Source of the DNA: VRUE01 sp036524775
GTDB taxonomy: Bacteria; Actinomycetota; Thermoleophilia; Solirubrobacterales; 70-9
Length of the DNA: 64,000 bases
Assembly: GCA_036524775.1 (NCBI GenBank)
Contig: DATDBO010000033.1
Span: 31,427-95,426 of the forward strand
Reading direction: 5' to 3'
Part shown: positions 1 to 9,841 of the stretch, one piece after another
Layout: every line of letters begins with the position of its first letter
Position numbering within the stretch: the stretch's first letter is position 1
Position numbers and translations under genes: made by a program
The notes under the pieces: model-generated
Database searches by the model: none
Told to the model about the DNA's origin: nothing
What the model saw: the letters and a program-made list of their open reading frames with translations, nothing else

Positions 1-2
1 AG

Positions 3-2267
3 AGCCTGCTGGAGACTCCCTGGTCGATCGCGATCGACCCCGCGCGGCGCGACGGCCGCATCGTCGCCGAGAGCGGCGAGCCGGAGCGCGCCGCCAGGCC
101 GGTGGCGATGCCGCGCTCGCTCGATCCCGGCCTGGTAGAGGCGCTCGGACACGCCGGGATCGAGCGCCTCTACTCGCACCAGCGTGACGCGCTCAAGGCC
201 GCGGCCGGCTCCAACCTCGTGATCACCAGCGGCACCGCCTCGGGCAAGAGCCTCGCCTTCAACCTGCCGGTGCTCGACGGCATCGCCCGCGACCCCAAGC
301 GTCGGGCTCTCTACCTCTACCCGACCAAGGCGCTCGCGCAGGACCAGGCGCGCAAGCTGGCGGCGCTGCGCCCGCCCGGCCTGCGCGAGGCGATCTACGA
401 CGGCGACACGCCGCGCGAGGAGCGGCCGGCGATCCGCCGTCGCAACAACCTCGTCCTCACCAACCCCGACATGCTCCACGTCGGGCTCCTGCCCCACCAC
501 AAGAGCTGGGGCGACTTCCTCGCCAACCTCGGCTGGGTCGTCGTCGACGAGGCGCACACCTACCGCGGCGTCTTCGGCTCGCACGTCGCCAACGTGCTGC
601 GGCGGCTGCGGCGGATCGCCCGTGCCTACGGCGCGGAGCCGCGCTTCCTGCTCACCTCGGCGACGATCGCCAACCCGGTCGAGCTGGCCGAGCGGCTGGT
701 CGGCGAGCCCTTCGAGCTGATCGACGACGACGGCGCGCCGCGCGCCGGCCGCGAGATCGCGATGTGGAACCCGCCGCTGATCGACAAGGCGAGCGGCACG
801 CGGCGCTCCGCCCTCTCCGAGGCGGCCGAGCTGCTGGTCGAGCTGGTCTCCCACGGCGTGCGCACGATCTGCTTCCTGAAAAGCCGGCGCGGGATCGAGC
901 TGATCCAGCGCTTCGCGCGCGAGGGGCTGGAGCGGCGCGGCAAGCCCGAGCTGGCGGCGCGGATCGCCCCCTACCGCGGCGGCTACACGCCGCAGCAGCG
1001 GCGCGAGATCGAGGCGCGCTTGGCGTCCGGCGACCTGCTCGCAGTGGTCGCCACCGACGCGCTCGAGCTGGGCATCGACGTCGGCGAGCTCGACGCGGCG
1101 ATCTGCGTCACCTTCCCCGGCACCGTCGCCAGCCTGCGCCAGATGTGGGGCCGGGCCGGGCGGCAGCGGCGCGGACTGGCGGTCTACGTCGCCGGTGCCG
1201 ACGCGCTCGACCAGTTCTTCTGCCGCCACCCCGACGAGTTCATCGGCCGGCCGGTCGAGGCGGCGATCCTCGACCACGAGAGCGAGCAGATCGCCTCGCG
1301 GCACATGGTCGCGGCGGCCTACGAGCTGCCGCTGAGCGCGGAGGACGACGACGTCTTCGGCGAGGGCTGGCGCGAGCGGGCCGAGCGGCTCGTATCGGCC
1401 GGCCGGCTGCGCCGCGCCGGGGGGCGGGTGCTGCCGCGCTCGAGCGAGTTCGTCGCCTCGAAGATCGCGCTGCGCTCGGCCTCGGCCGACTCGGTCGCGG
1501 TGATCGAGCGCGACTCGGGCGAGATGCTGGGCCTGGTCGAGGCTGAGCGCGCCTTCACCACCGTCCACCCCGGCGCCGTCTACCTGCACCTCGGCCGCTC
1601 GTATGAGGTCGAGCAGCTCGACGTCGAGGGGCGGCGGGCGATCGTCAGCCGCTTCGACGGCGACTGGTACACGCGGCCGAAGAAAGAGACCGAGGTCTAC
1701 ATAGAACGGGTGCGCGAGCAGCGCACCACCTCGGGGGTGGAGCTGCATTTCGGCGAGGTTTCGGTGAGCGAGCAGGTGATCGCCTTCCAACGCGTCTCGA
1801 TCTCCGAGCAGGAGCCGATCGACATCGTCGCGCTCGAGCTGCCCGAGCAGCATTTCGTCACCCAGGCGCTCTGGTACGTGCTGCCGGAGCCGCTCAGCGG
1901 CGCGCTGCCGCCCGACGTGCTGCTCGGCGCCCTGCACGCGACCGAGCACGGCCAGATCGCGGTGCTGCCGCTGATCGCGATGTGCGATCGCTGGGACATC
2001 GGCGGCCTCTCGACCAACGTCCACTTCCAGACCGGCCGCCCGACGATCTTCGTCTACGACGGCCACCCCGGCGGGGTGGGGATCACGCTGCGCGGCTACG
2101 AGCAGTTCGAGCGCCTGCTCGGCGACGCCGAGCGCCTGATCGGCGAGTGCCCCTGCGAGTCGGGCTGCCCCTCCTGCGTGCAGAGCCCCAAGTGCGGCAA
2201 CCTGAACGAGCCGCTGCACAAGGCGGGGGCGTTGGAGCTGATGCGAACGATGAAGGGAGCGCAGTGA
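3..2267 (+). CDS. MrfA/YprA-type DEAD/DEAH helicase with C-terminal DUF1998 cysteine cluster (5' partial)
   Basis: This is an ATP-dependent superfamily 2 helicase, probably acting in DNA repair. The frame is open to the left edge, and the residues before the GTG at 102 resemble the family's N-terminal linker, so the true start probably lies outside the window. Counting from that GTG, YSHQ is at 24-27, Walker A GTASGKS at 44-50, DEAH at 149-152 and SAT at 186-188. An arginine-rich motif VI (QMWGRAGRQRRG) lies near 348, and a Cys cluster (CPCESGCPSC...C) at about 683-698 is typical of DUF1998/MrfA zinc-binding tails. MrfA relatives unwind DNA in mitomycin-type lesion repair; that role is family knowledge. 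The stop overlaps the next reading frame by GTGA. The family call is strong; the exact start is unknown. Confidence 0.9.
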   Translation, partial: SLLETPWSIAIDPARRDGRIVAESGEPERAARPVAMPRSLDPGLVEALGHAGIERLYSHQRDALKAAAGSNLVITSGTASGKSLAFNLPVLDGIARDPKRRALYLYPTKALAQDQARKLAALRPPGLREAIYDGDTPREERPAIRRRNNLVLTNPDMLHVGLLPHHKSWGDFLANLGWVVVDEAHTYRGVFGSHVANVLRRLRRIARAYGAEPRFLLTSATIANPVELAERLVGEPFELIDDDGAPRAGREIAMWNPPLIDKASGTRRSALSEAAELLVELVSHGVRTICFLKSRRGIELIQRFAREGLERRGKPELAARIAPYRGGYTPQQRREIEARLASGDLLAVVATDALELGIDVGELDAAICVTFPGTVASLRQMWGRAGRQRRGLAVYVAGADALDQFFCRHPDEFIGRPVEAAILDHESEQIASRHMVAAAYELPLSAEDDDVFGEGWRERAERLVSAGRLRRAGGRVLPRSSEFVASKIALRSASADSVAVIERDSGEMLGLVEAERAFTTVHPGAVYLHLGRSYEVEQLDVEGRRAIVSRFDGDWYTRPKKETEVYIERVREQRTTSGVELHFGEVSVSEQVIAFQRVSISEQEPIDIVALELPEQHFVTQALWYVLPEPLSGALPPDVLLGALHATEHGQIAVLPLIAMCDRWDIGGLSTNVHFQTGRPTIFVYDGHPGGVGITLRGYEQFERLLGDAERLIGECPCESGCPSCVQSPKCGNLNEPLHKAGALELMRTMKGAQ

Positions 2268-2546
2268 AGGAGCGCGCGCGTCAGATCGCCGTCATCGGCT
2301 CGGGCGGCTGCGGGGAGGAAACCGAGGCGTGGCGGTTGGCCGAAGAGGTCGGGCGGCGACTTGCGGAGGCGGGGGTGACCGTGGTCTGCGGCGGGCGCGG
2401 CGGGGTGATGGAGGCCGCCTCGCGCGGCGCGGCGCAGGCGGGCGGCGAGGCGATCGGGGTCGTGCCCGGAGGGCGCGCCGGGCATGATCCCGGTCGAGAC
2501 TGCCGAGGAGGCGGTCGCCGCCGCTCTCGACGCAGTCGCTGATTAG
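2264..2546 (+). pseudogene. TIGR00725/LOG-like Rossmann protein with internal deletion and frame change
   Basis: A GTG at 2264, overlapping the helicase stop, opens the N-terminal half of a TIGR00725-family protein (lysine-decarboxylase-like Rossmann fold). It reads AVIGSGG, then CGGRGGVMEAASRGA and AIGVVPGG to about residue 67. The frame then turns into an Arg/Gly-rich low-complexity tail ending at 2542. In another frame, 2478-2546 encodes what looks like the natural C-terminus of the same family (PGMIPVETAEEAVAAALDAV, then AD and stop). Roughly 60-80 central codons are missing, including the GGxGT..E phosphate-binding segment, and the two ends are out of frame. A real deletion and a misassembly both remain possible. 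The protein would not be functional as read. Confidence 0.75.
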
Positions 2547-3733
2547 CGCCGGGTCGGCCAGAGCTCGCGGATCGCGAGGACCGCGAAGGCGTGGGACCAG
2601 GCGAGCGGGGTCGTCGAGGTGGGAAAACCGGTGTGGGCATCGACCCGCTCGGGGAGGAGGCCGAGCGGGGTTGCGGCGCGACGCAGGTCGGCCATGAGCG
2701 CCAGGGCCGCGTGGCGGTCCCGGCGGGCGATGGCCGGGCGGCCCACCCTCTCTTCACGCGCCAGCGCAGCCAGCGCCCAGGCGGTCCATGCGGTTGGTGC
2801 GGTCCACGGATCTTCGCCGCCGTCCCAGGCCTCCGACGGGAGCAGCCCGAAACGGCTCTCCCGCTCGGCGACGAGCCGCAGGAGGGTACGACGGGCGGCG
2901 GGGAAGAGCGCCGGCCGCGGAAAGGGGCGCACCGCCCAGGCCGCGGCGGTGTCGAGACCGGAATCGGGATCTTCGGCCGAACGCACCAAGCCCCGGTTCG
3001 TCTCGAACGCTCGCGCGAGCCGTCGCTCGCGGCCAGCCGCTCCGCGCCCCGCAACCTCGCCCGCGAATATGGACGCGATTGCGTTGCCGAGGAAGTCGCC
3101 GCCGTCTTTCTCCTGGTAATCGGCCTTCCCGTGCCAGGCCGCGGGGGAGAGATCGAACGCAGCCGGCCGCTCACCGGGGGGCGGGGCGAGCGGAAGCCCG
3201 GCCGCCCGCGCCGCGGCGGCGACCCAGCCGGAAGCATCGCCTTGAGCGGCGCGGCCCTCGACCGACTCGCCGTCCCGGTAGAAGCGGGCCACGGCGCCGA
3301 GCTCGAGACCGAGCAGGAAGCGGACAATGCGGCGTGCCTCGTCCCGATAGCCGGCCGCGGCGAGGGCGATGGAGATGGCCCCGGCGTCGCGGGGCCAGAC
3401 GTACGCCCACCCCGCCGGCGCCCCCGCCACCGCGGCCCCGCTGCGCGGATCGACGGAGGCCCGCAGCACCAGCAGCGAGCGCCGGTACATCGACCGAGCC
3501 CAGCCCGGCGCCGCACCGCCCAGCGGCCTCACCCGGCCCAGCCATCGCCGATCCCGCCGAATCGCCGCCGGCTCGGCGCCGGCGAGCCGGCCGGCGAGGA
3601 AAGCGGGAGCGACCCCGGGGAAGCCCCGCGGGACTGGGCGATCCACCGCTGTGCCGCCCGAGAGAGTGACGCAGGCGGCCAAAGCAGCCATTCCCAAGAC
3701 TGCTGCATTGACGGTCGATCTCATCGCCGTCAA
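2543..3733 (-). CDS. Secreted GH15-like (glucoamylase-related, six-hairpin) protein
   Basis: A 396-residue protein with a hydrophobic N-terminal segment (about residues 8-28), consistent with a signal peptide or lipoprotein-like anchor; a Cys sits at about 21. The body has six-hairpin glycosidase hallmarks: YVWPRDAG at about 111-118, DTAAAWAV around 250, and a C-terminal LLPERVDAHTGFPTSTTPLAWSHA-type block near 350-375 that matches the glucoamylase/dextran-dextrinase pattern. GH15 enzymes remove glucose from the non-reducing ends of alpha-glucans; the exact substrate cannot be read here. At about 400 residues it is shorter than full GH15 enzymes (600 or more), so it may be a divergent catalytic domain only. 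It is convergent with the broken TIGR00725 gene, overlapping its last bases. Confidence 0.75.
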   Translation of the reverse strand: MTAMRSTVNAAVLGMAALAACVTLSGGTAVDRPVPRGFPGVAPAFLAGRLAGAEPAAIRRDRRWLGRVRPLGGAAPGWARSMYRRSLLVLRASVDPRSGAAVAGAPAGWAYVWPRDAGAISIALAAAGYRDEARRIVRFLLGLELGAVARFYRDGESVEGRAAQGDASGWVAAAARAAGLPLAPPPGERPAAFDLSPAAWHGKADYQEKDGGDFLGNAIASIFAGEVAGRGAAGRERRLARAFETNRGLVRSAEDPDSGLDTAAAWAVRPFPRPALFPAARRTLLRLVAERESRFGLLPSEAWDGGEDPWTAPTAWTAWALAALAREERVGRPAIARRDRHAALALMADLRRAATPLGLLPERVDAHTGFPTSTTPLAWSHAFAVLAIRELWPTRR

Positions 3734-3800
3734 TGCAATCAGCCGCGCACGGCTCCGGCCGCTAGCCTTCCGACTGCGCGCCAGACGGCGCCGACACCAG

Positions 3801-3873
3801 GGCGAGGTAGCTCAGTTGGTAGAGCACACGACTGAAAATCGTGGTGTCGCCGGTTCGATTCCGGCCCTCGCCA
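3801..3873 (+). tRNA. tRNA-Phe (GAA)
   Basis: A cloverleaf can be drawn by hand. Acceptor stem GGCGAGG (3801-3807) pairs with CCTCGCC (3866-3872), and the discriminator A is at 3873. The D arm is GCTC...GAGC. The anticodon stem CACGA/TCGTG encloses loop CTGAAAA, giving anticodon GAA. The T arm is GCCGG-TTCGATT-CCGGC. CCA is not fully encoded (the next bases are CCT). The downstream protein gene starts only 5 nt later. Confidence 0.97.
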
Positions 3874-3878
3874 CCTCA

Positions 3879-4916
3879 ATGCCGCTCGAGCTTTCGGAAT
3901 CCGCGCCGGCCCCTGGCCAGGTTCAGGCCTGCCCCGTCGGGGTGCGGCGCATCCCGGACGAGGTCGACTTCGTCTACGTGATGCGGACCGACTCGAATTA
4001 CGTCGCCGCGCAGTTCGCCGAGCGGCTCGGTGCCGCGGCGGCGTTTGAGGAGATCGCGGCCGCCTACGGGCGCGCCGTCGAGGCCCTGGCCGAGGCGATC
4101 CTGCGCGCCTTCTCCACCGTCCACCCCCGGGCCGCGATCGACCTGATCGACGGGGAGGCGGTGCACCGGCGACGGCTCGAGCTGATCGAGGAGGTCGACG
4201 CCGACGGCGTCGTGATCAGCATGGACCCGCTGATGGAGGACGGCGCGCTGCCGCTTGCCTTCTCCCGCTGCTACCGCGTCGGCGGGACCGAGTTCGTCGA
4301 GATGATCCCGCGGCCCGGCTACCCGGCGCTCGAGCAGCAGGTCGAGGCGATCCGTGCCGAGGCCGGAGGCCGTCCGCTGATCGTCGTCGAGGACGACTTC
4401 TACACCGGCGAAACGATCGAAAAGACGCTCAGCGAGAGGCTGGAAGGGCTCGCCGACCAGATCGTCGCCGTCGTCGCCGGGACGAAGATCGGCCCTCACC
4501 AGCCCCCTGCTTTCCCCGTCCACGCGGCGGTCCGCTACGTGCGCGAGGACGGCCTCTCCCCGCTGGAGAAGGTCGACCTGGGCGATCCACGCGACTACCT
4601 GATCGGCGCCAGCGGCCTCGTCTGCCGGCTCGACTCGGGCAACCTCGGCCGCCTGCCGTACGTGCTGCCGTTCGTGAGTCCTGCGGCTCGCGCCAGCATT
4701 CCGGAAGTGGCAGAGGCGGAGTTCTCGGCGAGCGCGCTGGAGCTGTCCCGGGCCTTTTACGCCGACCTCTCGCAGATCGCCGGAGGGTCGGTGACGCTGA
4801 TGGCCGTCGACCCCCACTTCGCCGTCGCCTGCCGCGAGCTGTTCGGCTTGGAGCCCGATGCCCCGCTGGCCGACGTACTGTCGACCGTCGAGCGCTCCTC
4901 TCCTCTCGCCGGCTAG
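3879..4916 (+). CDS. Phosphoribosyltransferase-like protein of unknown role
   Basis: A 345-residue protein. Residues about 166-179 read PLIVVEDDFYTGET, matching the PRPP-binding loop of type I phosphoribosyltransferases (hydrophobic stretch, two acidics, TGxT). This is the only clear motif. No purine, pyrimidine or amidotransferase partner is adjacent, so the substrate is unknown. The ATG at 3879 lies 5 nt after the tRNA-Phe discriminator base, leaving no room for an ordinary ribosome-binding site. In-frame alternatives are a GTG at 3942 and an ATG at 3981, neither with a clear Shine-Dalgarno sequence. The gene may be co-transcribed with the tRNA and released as a near-leaderless message. There is no signal peptide or membrane span; it is likely cytosolic. 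Confidence 0.6.
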   Translation: MPLELSESAPAPGQVQACPVGVRRIPDEVDFVYVMRTDSNYVAAQFAERLGAAAAFEEIAAAYGRAVEALAEAILRAFSTVHPRAAIDLIDGEAVHRRRLELIEEVDADGVVISMDPLMEDGALPLAFSRCYRVGGTEFVEMIPRPGYPALEQQVEAIRAEAGGRPLIVVEDDFYTGETIEKTLSERLEGLADQIVAVVAGTKIGPHQPPAFPVHAAVRYVREDGLSPLEKVDLGDPRDYLIGASGLVCRLDSGNLGRLPYVLPFVSPAARASIPEVAEAEFSASALELSRAFYADLSQIAGGSVTLMAVDPHFAVACRELFGLEPDAPLADVLSTVERSSPLAG

Positions 4917-4949
4917 CTGCGGACGATGGGCGCCGCGGTCTCGGGCCCC

Positions 4950-5135
4950 CTACTCGATGGTGTCGGACCCGTCGGAGCCGCCGCCCTGGCGCAGGGCCGG
5001 AGCCACCGCCTCCAGCTCGCTTACCTCGAACCGGACACCGCCCTGGCGCAGGGCCGGCGCATTGGCGGCCAGCTCGGTCACCTCGAAGCCCTCGCGCTCG
5101 CTCTTGGTTGCCTCATCGTTGTGCCTCTCGCTCAT
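4950..5135 (-). CDS. Small two-repeat peptide, candidate RiPP precursor
   Basis: A 61-residue charged peptide with a good ribosome-binding site: on the minus strand AGGGAG lies about 9 nt before the ATG. A short Glu/Arg-rich start (about 16 residues) is followed by two nearly identical 19-residue units, FEVTELAANAPALRQGG and FEVSELEAVAPALRQGG. A Gly/Ser/Asp tail (GSDGSDTIE) follows. It has no Cys and few Ser/Thr: one per repeat plus the tail. Its position divergent to two SagB-type dehydrogenases is what suggests a ribosomally made, modified peptide. The FEV[ST]EL box resembles FxLx-type leader boxes bound by RRE domains; that is inference. It could instead be an unmodified regulatory or structural peptide. 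Confidence 0.6.
   Translation of the reverse strand: MSERHNDEATKSEREGFEVTELAANAPALRQGGVRFEVSELEAVAPALRQGGGSDGSDTIE
4981..5087 (-). repeat. Two tandem 57-bp-period repeats inside the small peptide gene
   Basis: Two about 50-bp copies (4981-5030 and 5038-5087) begin with the same 20 nt on the plus strand (ccgccctggcgcagggccgg) and end in the same ...acctcgaa. The 57-nt spacing is 19 codons, so the duplication keeps the frame and yields two peptide units. The centre of each copy has diverged, while the LRQGG and FEV-encoding ends are conserved. Confidence 0.85.
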
Positions 5136-5167
5136 TGATCACGTCTCCCTGAGTAGATTGAGCCCCA
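5136..5167. promoter_or_regulatory. Short divergent intergenic region between peptide gene and sagB-like operon
   Basis: Only 32 bp separate the ATG of the minus-strand peptide gene and the ATG at 5168. It contains the peptide's AGGGAG ribosome-binding site. Two independent promoters cannot both fit here, so at least one must lie within the opposite gene, or the sagB-like gene starts later (in-frame TTG 5180 or GTG 5228). No convincing -10 or -35 element is visible. Confidence 0.4.
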
Positions 5168-6265
5168 ATGCTAGGTCGATTGTCAAGTCTCGCCGACCTT
5201 CCTGAGACGCTCTTCCTTCATGCGGCGGTGAGGATCGAGGCGCTGGAGGACGGCCGCTTCAGGGTCGACCATCTGACCTCTCGTCGGCGCTGGGAGGTGG
5301 GAAGCGAGGCCTTCGCCGTCCTCGCCGAGTTCGCCGGCGGCGCGGCGGCGCGAGCGGTGATCGCCGATGCGCCCCGATCGTCCGCGACGGCGGTCGAGAG
5401 CTGGATCGGCGAGGCGGCGCGGGCGGGAATCCTTGTCGTGGAGGACGATCCCGACCATCTCGCGGCGTTGACGCTGCGCCGCGAGTGGGAGGCGAACGGG
5501 TGGGCGTTCGCGTCTGAGTACCAGCTCGCGACGTTCTCGTTCCCCTTCCTCGACTACGCGACGGATGGAGCGGGCGCGGACACCGAGCGGATGGTCGAGT
5601 ACATGGCCGCGGAGCGCGACCCCGGAATAGCGCCGAGCTGTGACGAGGCGCCGGGCATCGCCCTGCGCCCTGCGCGGTCGGTGTGCGAGGGACTGCTTCC
5701 CATACCCCTTCCGGGCAACGGCTCGAGTGACGCTTCGCTCGACCGCGAGGCCCTCGTCGAGGTCCTCTCGGCGACCTTCGGAGAGCTCCGCCTCGGCGAG
5801 GGCGACTCGCGCACGCGGGTGCGTCGAACGAGCCCCAGCGGAGGAGCCCGTCACCCGGTGGAGGGGTACATCCTCGCCCTCGACGTCGCCGGCCTGGCGG
5901 TCGGTGCCTATCACTGCTGTTGGAGGCGCGGGGAGCTCCACCCGCTCGGAGATGTCCCCCTCGACGAAGCCACCGTCCGTGCGGCCTGCCCGTGGTTCTA
6001 CCGCTTCGGCGAGCCCGGCGCCATCGTCTTGGTCACCGCCGTGCTCGAGCGCAACATGTACCGGTATCGCGAGCCGCGCACGCTGCGCACGATCTTCATG
6101 GACGCGGGACACCTGTGCTCCACCTTGGAGCTGCTGTGCGCCGCCCGCGACCTGCCCGCCTTGGTGCACCACGGGATCGACGACAGGCGAGTGGAGGAGC
6201 TGCTCGGGCTGGATCCGCTCAGCGAGGCTGCGATCGCCGGCGTCGCGATCGGGGTGAGCGAATGA
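5168..6265 (+). CDS. SagB-type FMN dehydrogenase with N-terminal RRE/PqqD-like segment
   Basis: A 365-residue protein. Residues about 170-365 match the SagB/ThcOx nitroreductase-fold dehydrogenases: RRTSPSGGARHP at 219-230 (flavin phosphate-binding block), an AYHCCWRRGELHPL strand, MDAGHLCSTL at 311-320, and LLGLDPLSEAAIAGVAIG at the end. Such enzymes oxidise azolines to azoles in peptide natural products, using FMN. Residues about 15-92 (basic strands, WEVGSEAFAVLAEFAGG, then a helix and GILV) resemble a PqqD/RRE winged-helix leader-binding domain; that is inference from pattern. No ribosome-binding site stands out before 5168. The stop overlaps the next ATG (ATGA), so the two dehydrogenases are translationally coupled. 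No YcaO cyclodehydratase is adjacent. Confidence 0.8.
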   Translation: MLGRLSSLADLPETLFLHAAVRIEALEDGRFRVDHLTSRRRWEVGSEAFAVLAEFAGGAAARAVIADAPRSSATAVESWIGEAARAGILVVEDDPDHLAALTLRREWEANGWAFASEYQLATFSFPFLDYATDGAGADTERMVEYMAAERDPGIAPSCDEAPGIALRPARSVCEGLLPIPLPGNGSSDASLDREALVEVLSATFGELRLGEGDSRTRVRRTSPSGGARHPVEGYILALDVAGLAVGAYHCCWRRGELHPLGDVPLDEATVRAACPWFYRFGEPGAIVLVTAVLERNMYRYREPRTLRTIFMDAGHLCSTLELLCAARDLPALVHHGIDDRRVEELLGLDPLSEAAIAGVAIGVSE

Positions 6266-7226
6266 GCGAGGCCGGCAGGCGAGTCACCCTCCGCGTCGCC
6301 GCCGACGGCAGCAGTCGTTTCGACGTGCGCGAGGCGGCCGGCTCGTTCCGGGGCCATGCCGAGCGGGTGGAGGTCGCCCGCGCGGCCCGCGACGGCGGGG
6401 CGTCCCTCGTCGCCGAGTCGGTGGGCGCCGCTGCCGGCCCGGCGCGGCTCGACCCCGACGGCGTGGCGCACTGGGATCGCCGCGAGTGGCGTCTCTCGCT
6501 CGATTACTTCCTCGCGAGCAGGCGAGCGAGCTTCGACGACGACGGCGCCGGCGACTCCGAGCGCGCGACGCTGGCCCGCCGGCTCAGCAGCGGAGCGGCA
6601 GGGAAGACGGTGGAGGACGACCCACACGACTGCCTCCGCTTGCCGCCCGGCGGGCCGGCCCCAACGCTCGGGAAATCCCTTCTCGCGCGGGAGTCGACCC
6701 GCAACGTGCGAGCGTTGCCGGGGCGGATCGGCCAGGTATCTACGTTGTTGGGATGGCCACTCGATCAGGTGCGGGCGACCCGTCGGGTGGACCCCGCGGC
6801 CCCGTTGGCCCTGTTCGCGAGCTTCGGCGTCGCCTTCGAGTTCCATCTGGTCGCGTACGACGTCAAAGGAATTCCCTCCGGCCTCTACGAGTACGGCTTC
6901 GACCACCACTGCCTGGTGGCGATGCGTCGCGGCGATCTCCGCGGTGTGATGTCCGAGGCCTTGATCGGCCAGCCCGCCCCTCGACAGGGCGCGTGCACCC
7001 TCTGCATCACGGCCGATTTCCGTCCCTGGATGCTGCGCTACCGGCATGAGCGCGCGCTGCGGAACTTATACTTCGATGCCGGACGGATCATGCAGCGCCT
7101 CCAGCTCGTCGCCGCCGGCCTCGGATGGCGGAGCTGCATAACGCCGGCCGTAGACGACCGGCGAGCGCTCGAGGCGATCGGGCTGCCGGCAGCGTCGCAT
7201 CAGGTGATGTACACGATCACCGTGGG

Positions 7227-7230
<4 letters not shown>
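6262..7230 (+). CDS. Second SagB-like FMN dehydrogenase
   Basis: A 322-residue divergent paralogue. Visible family signs are the Arg/Ser motif ARESTRNVRAL (142-151), a GIPSGLYEYGFDHHCLVAMRRGDL-like strand pair (about 203-225, equivalent to the GLY.Y....L.L block of SagB), and FDAGRIMQRLQLVAAGLGW (271-289). The first 110 residues match nothing I recognise and may contact the peptide or the partner dehydrogenase. Two unequal SagB-like subunits in one transcript suggest a heteromer or sequential oxidations. Its ATG overlaps the preceding stop, and its own TGA overlaps the argS ATG at 7227. Confidence 0.7.
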
Positions 7231-9008
<1,778 letters not shown>

Positions 9009-9036
9009 CTCACGGGCCGGGGATAGACTCGCCGGC

Positions 9037-9840
9037 ATGGCGCCGGACGTGACGACCCTGATCGAGGCCCTCCCCTACATCCGCGAGTTCCGCGGGGAGA
9101 CCTTCGTGATCCGCTGCGGGGCCGAGCTCAGCGACGAGTACCGCGACGCGCTCTGCCGCGACCTCGCGATGCTGCGCTTCGTCGGCGTGCAGACCGTGCT
9201 GGTCCACCCGCACGAGGACGACGGGGCCGCCAGGGCGAGCGACGGGCGCCAGCTGGTCAACCACCAGCTCGTCCACACGCTCGGCGCATACGGCAAGACG
9301 ACCGGCCTCTCGGGCAGCGACGGGGCACCGGCCTGGCTGCTCTCCAACGACGAGCTGGGGGACCTGCGGGCGAATGCCGACCTCGTCGAGCACGTGATCG
9401 GGGACTACACGCCGGTGATCGAGGCGGTCGCGGTCGACCCCGGCGGCGACGTGCAGGCCGCCGACCCGGACCTCGCCGCCGCCAAGCTGGCGATCGCGCT
9501 CGAGGCCTACAAGGTGATCCTCGTCCCCGGCGCCGAGCCGGTCCTGATCGAGGAGGGCGGCGAGCGCCGCGAGGTGTCGGAGATGAGCACCTCGACCGAG
9601 GTGATCGAGCGGATCGTCAGCGGGCCGCAGACGCAGGCGAGCGTCGCGGCCGGCGCGCTGGCGATCTCCCGCGGCGTGCGCTTCGCCCACGTCGTCAGCA
9701 GCGCCGAACCGCACGGGCTGCTGCTCGAGCTGTTCACCGACGGCGGCTCGGGCACCAAGCTGCGCTCACCCGACGCCTGGGCGGAAGCCGCCGCCGAGGA
9801 TCCCGAGGAGTTCCCCGCCGCCGGGTGGCGGCCCTGGTAG
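9037..9840 (+). CDS. Degenerate acetylglutamate-kinase (ArgB) paralogue
   Basis: A 267-residue amino-acid-kinase-fold protein aligned by eye along its whole length with N-acetylglutamate kinases. It begins LIEALPYIREFRG, like ArgB, and ends LLLELFTDGGSGTKL, the ArgB C-terminal block. Key residues are lost: the KYGG lysine motif is FVIRCGAEL (23-31), the HGGGP substrate loop is VHPHED (55-61), and the SGMVPK lysine is replaced by SGPQTQ. It is also shorter than ArgB (about 290). It probably lacks kinase activity and may be an arginine sensor or scaffold; that is inference. It lies 28 bp after argS, which suggests one transcript. Confidence 0.7.
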   Translation: MAPDVTTLIEALPYIREFRGETFVIRCGAELSDEYRDALCRDLAMLRFVGVQTVLVHPHEDDGAARASDGRQLVNHQLVHTLGAYGKTTGLSGSDGAPAWLLSNDELGDLRANADLVEHVIGDYTPVIEAVAVDPGGDVQAADPDLAAAKLAIALEAYKVILVPGAEPVLIEEGGERREVSEMSTSTEVIERIVSGPQTQASVAAGALAISRGVRFAHVVSSAEPHGLLLELFTDGGSGTKLRSPDAWAEAAAEDPEEFPAAGWRPW

Positions 9841-9841
9841 C

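Noticed and set aside
4926..5205. Plus-strand frames over the small peptide gene
   Set aside because: They lack a ribosome-binding site and any family signal. The minus-strand frame has the AGGGAG site, the start and the repeat structure.
9037..9840. Calling this gene argB
   Set aside because: The catalytic Lys and Gly-rich loops of acetylglutamate kinase are missing, so the functional name is not supported.
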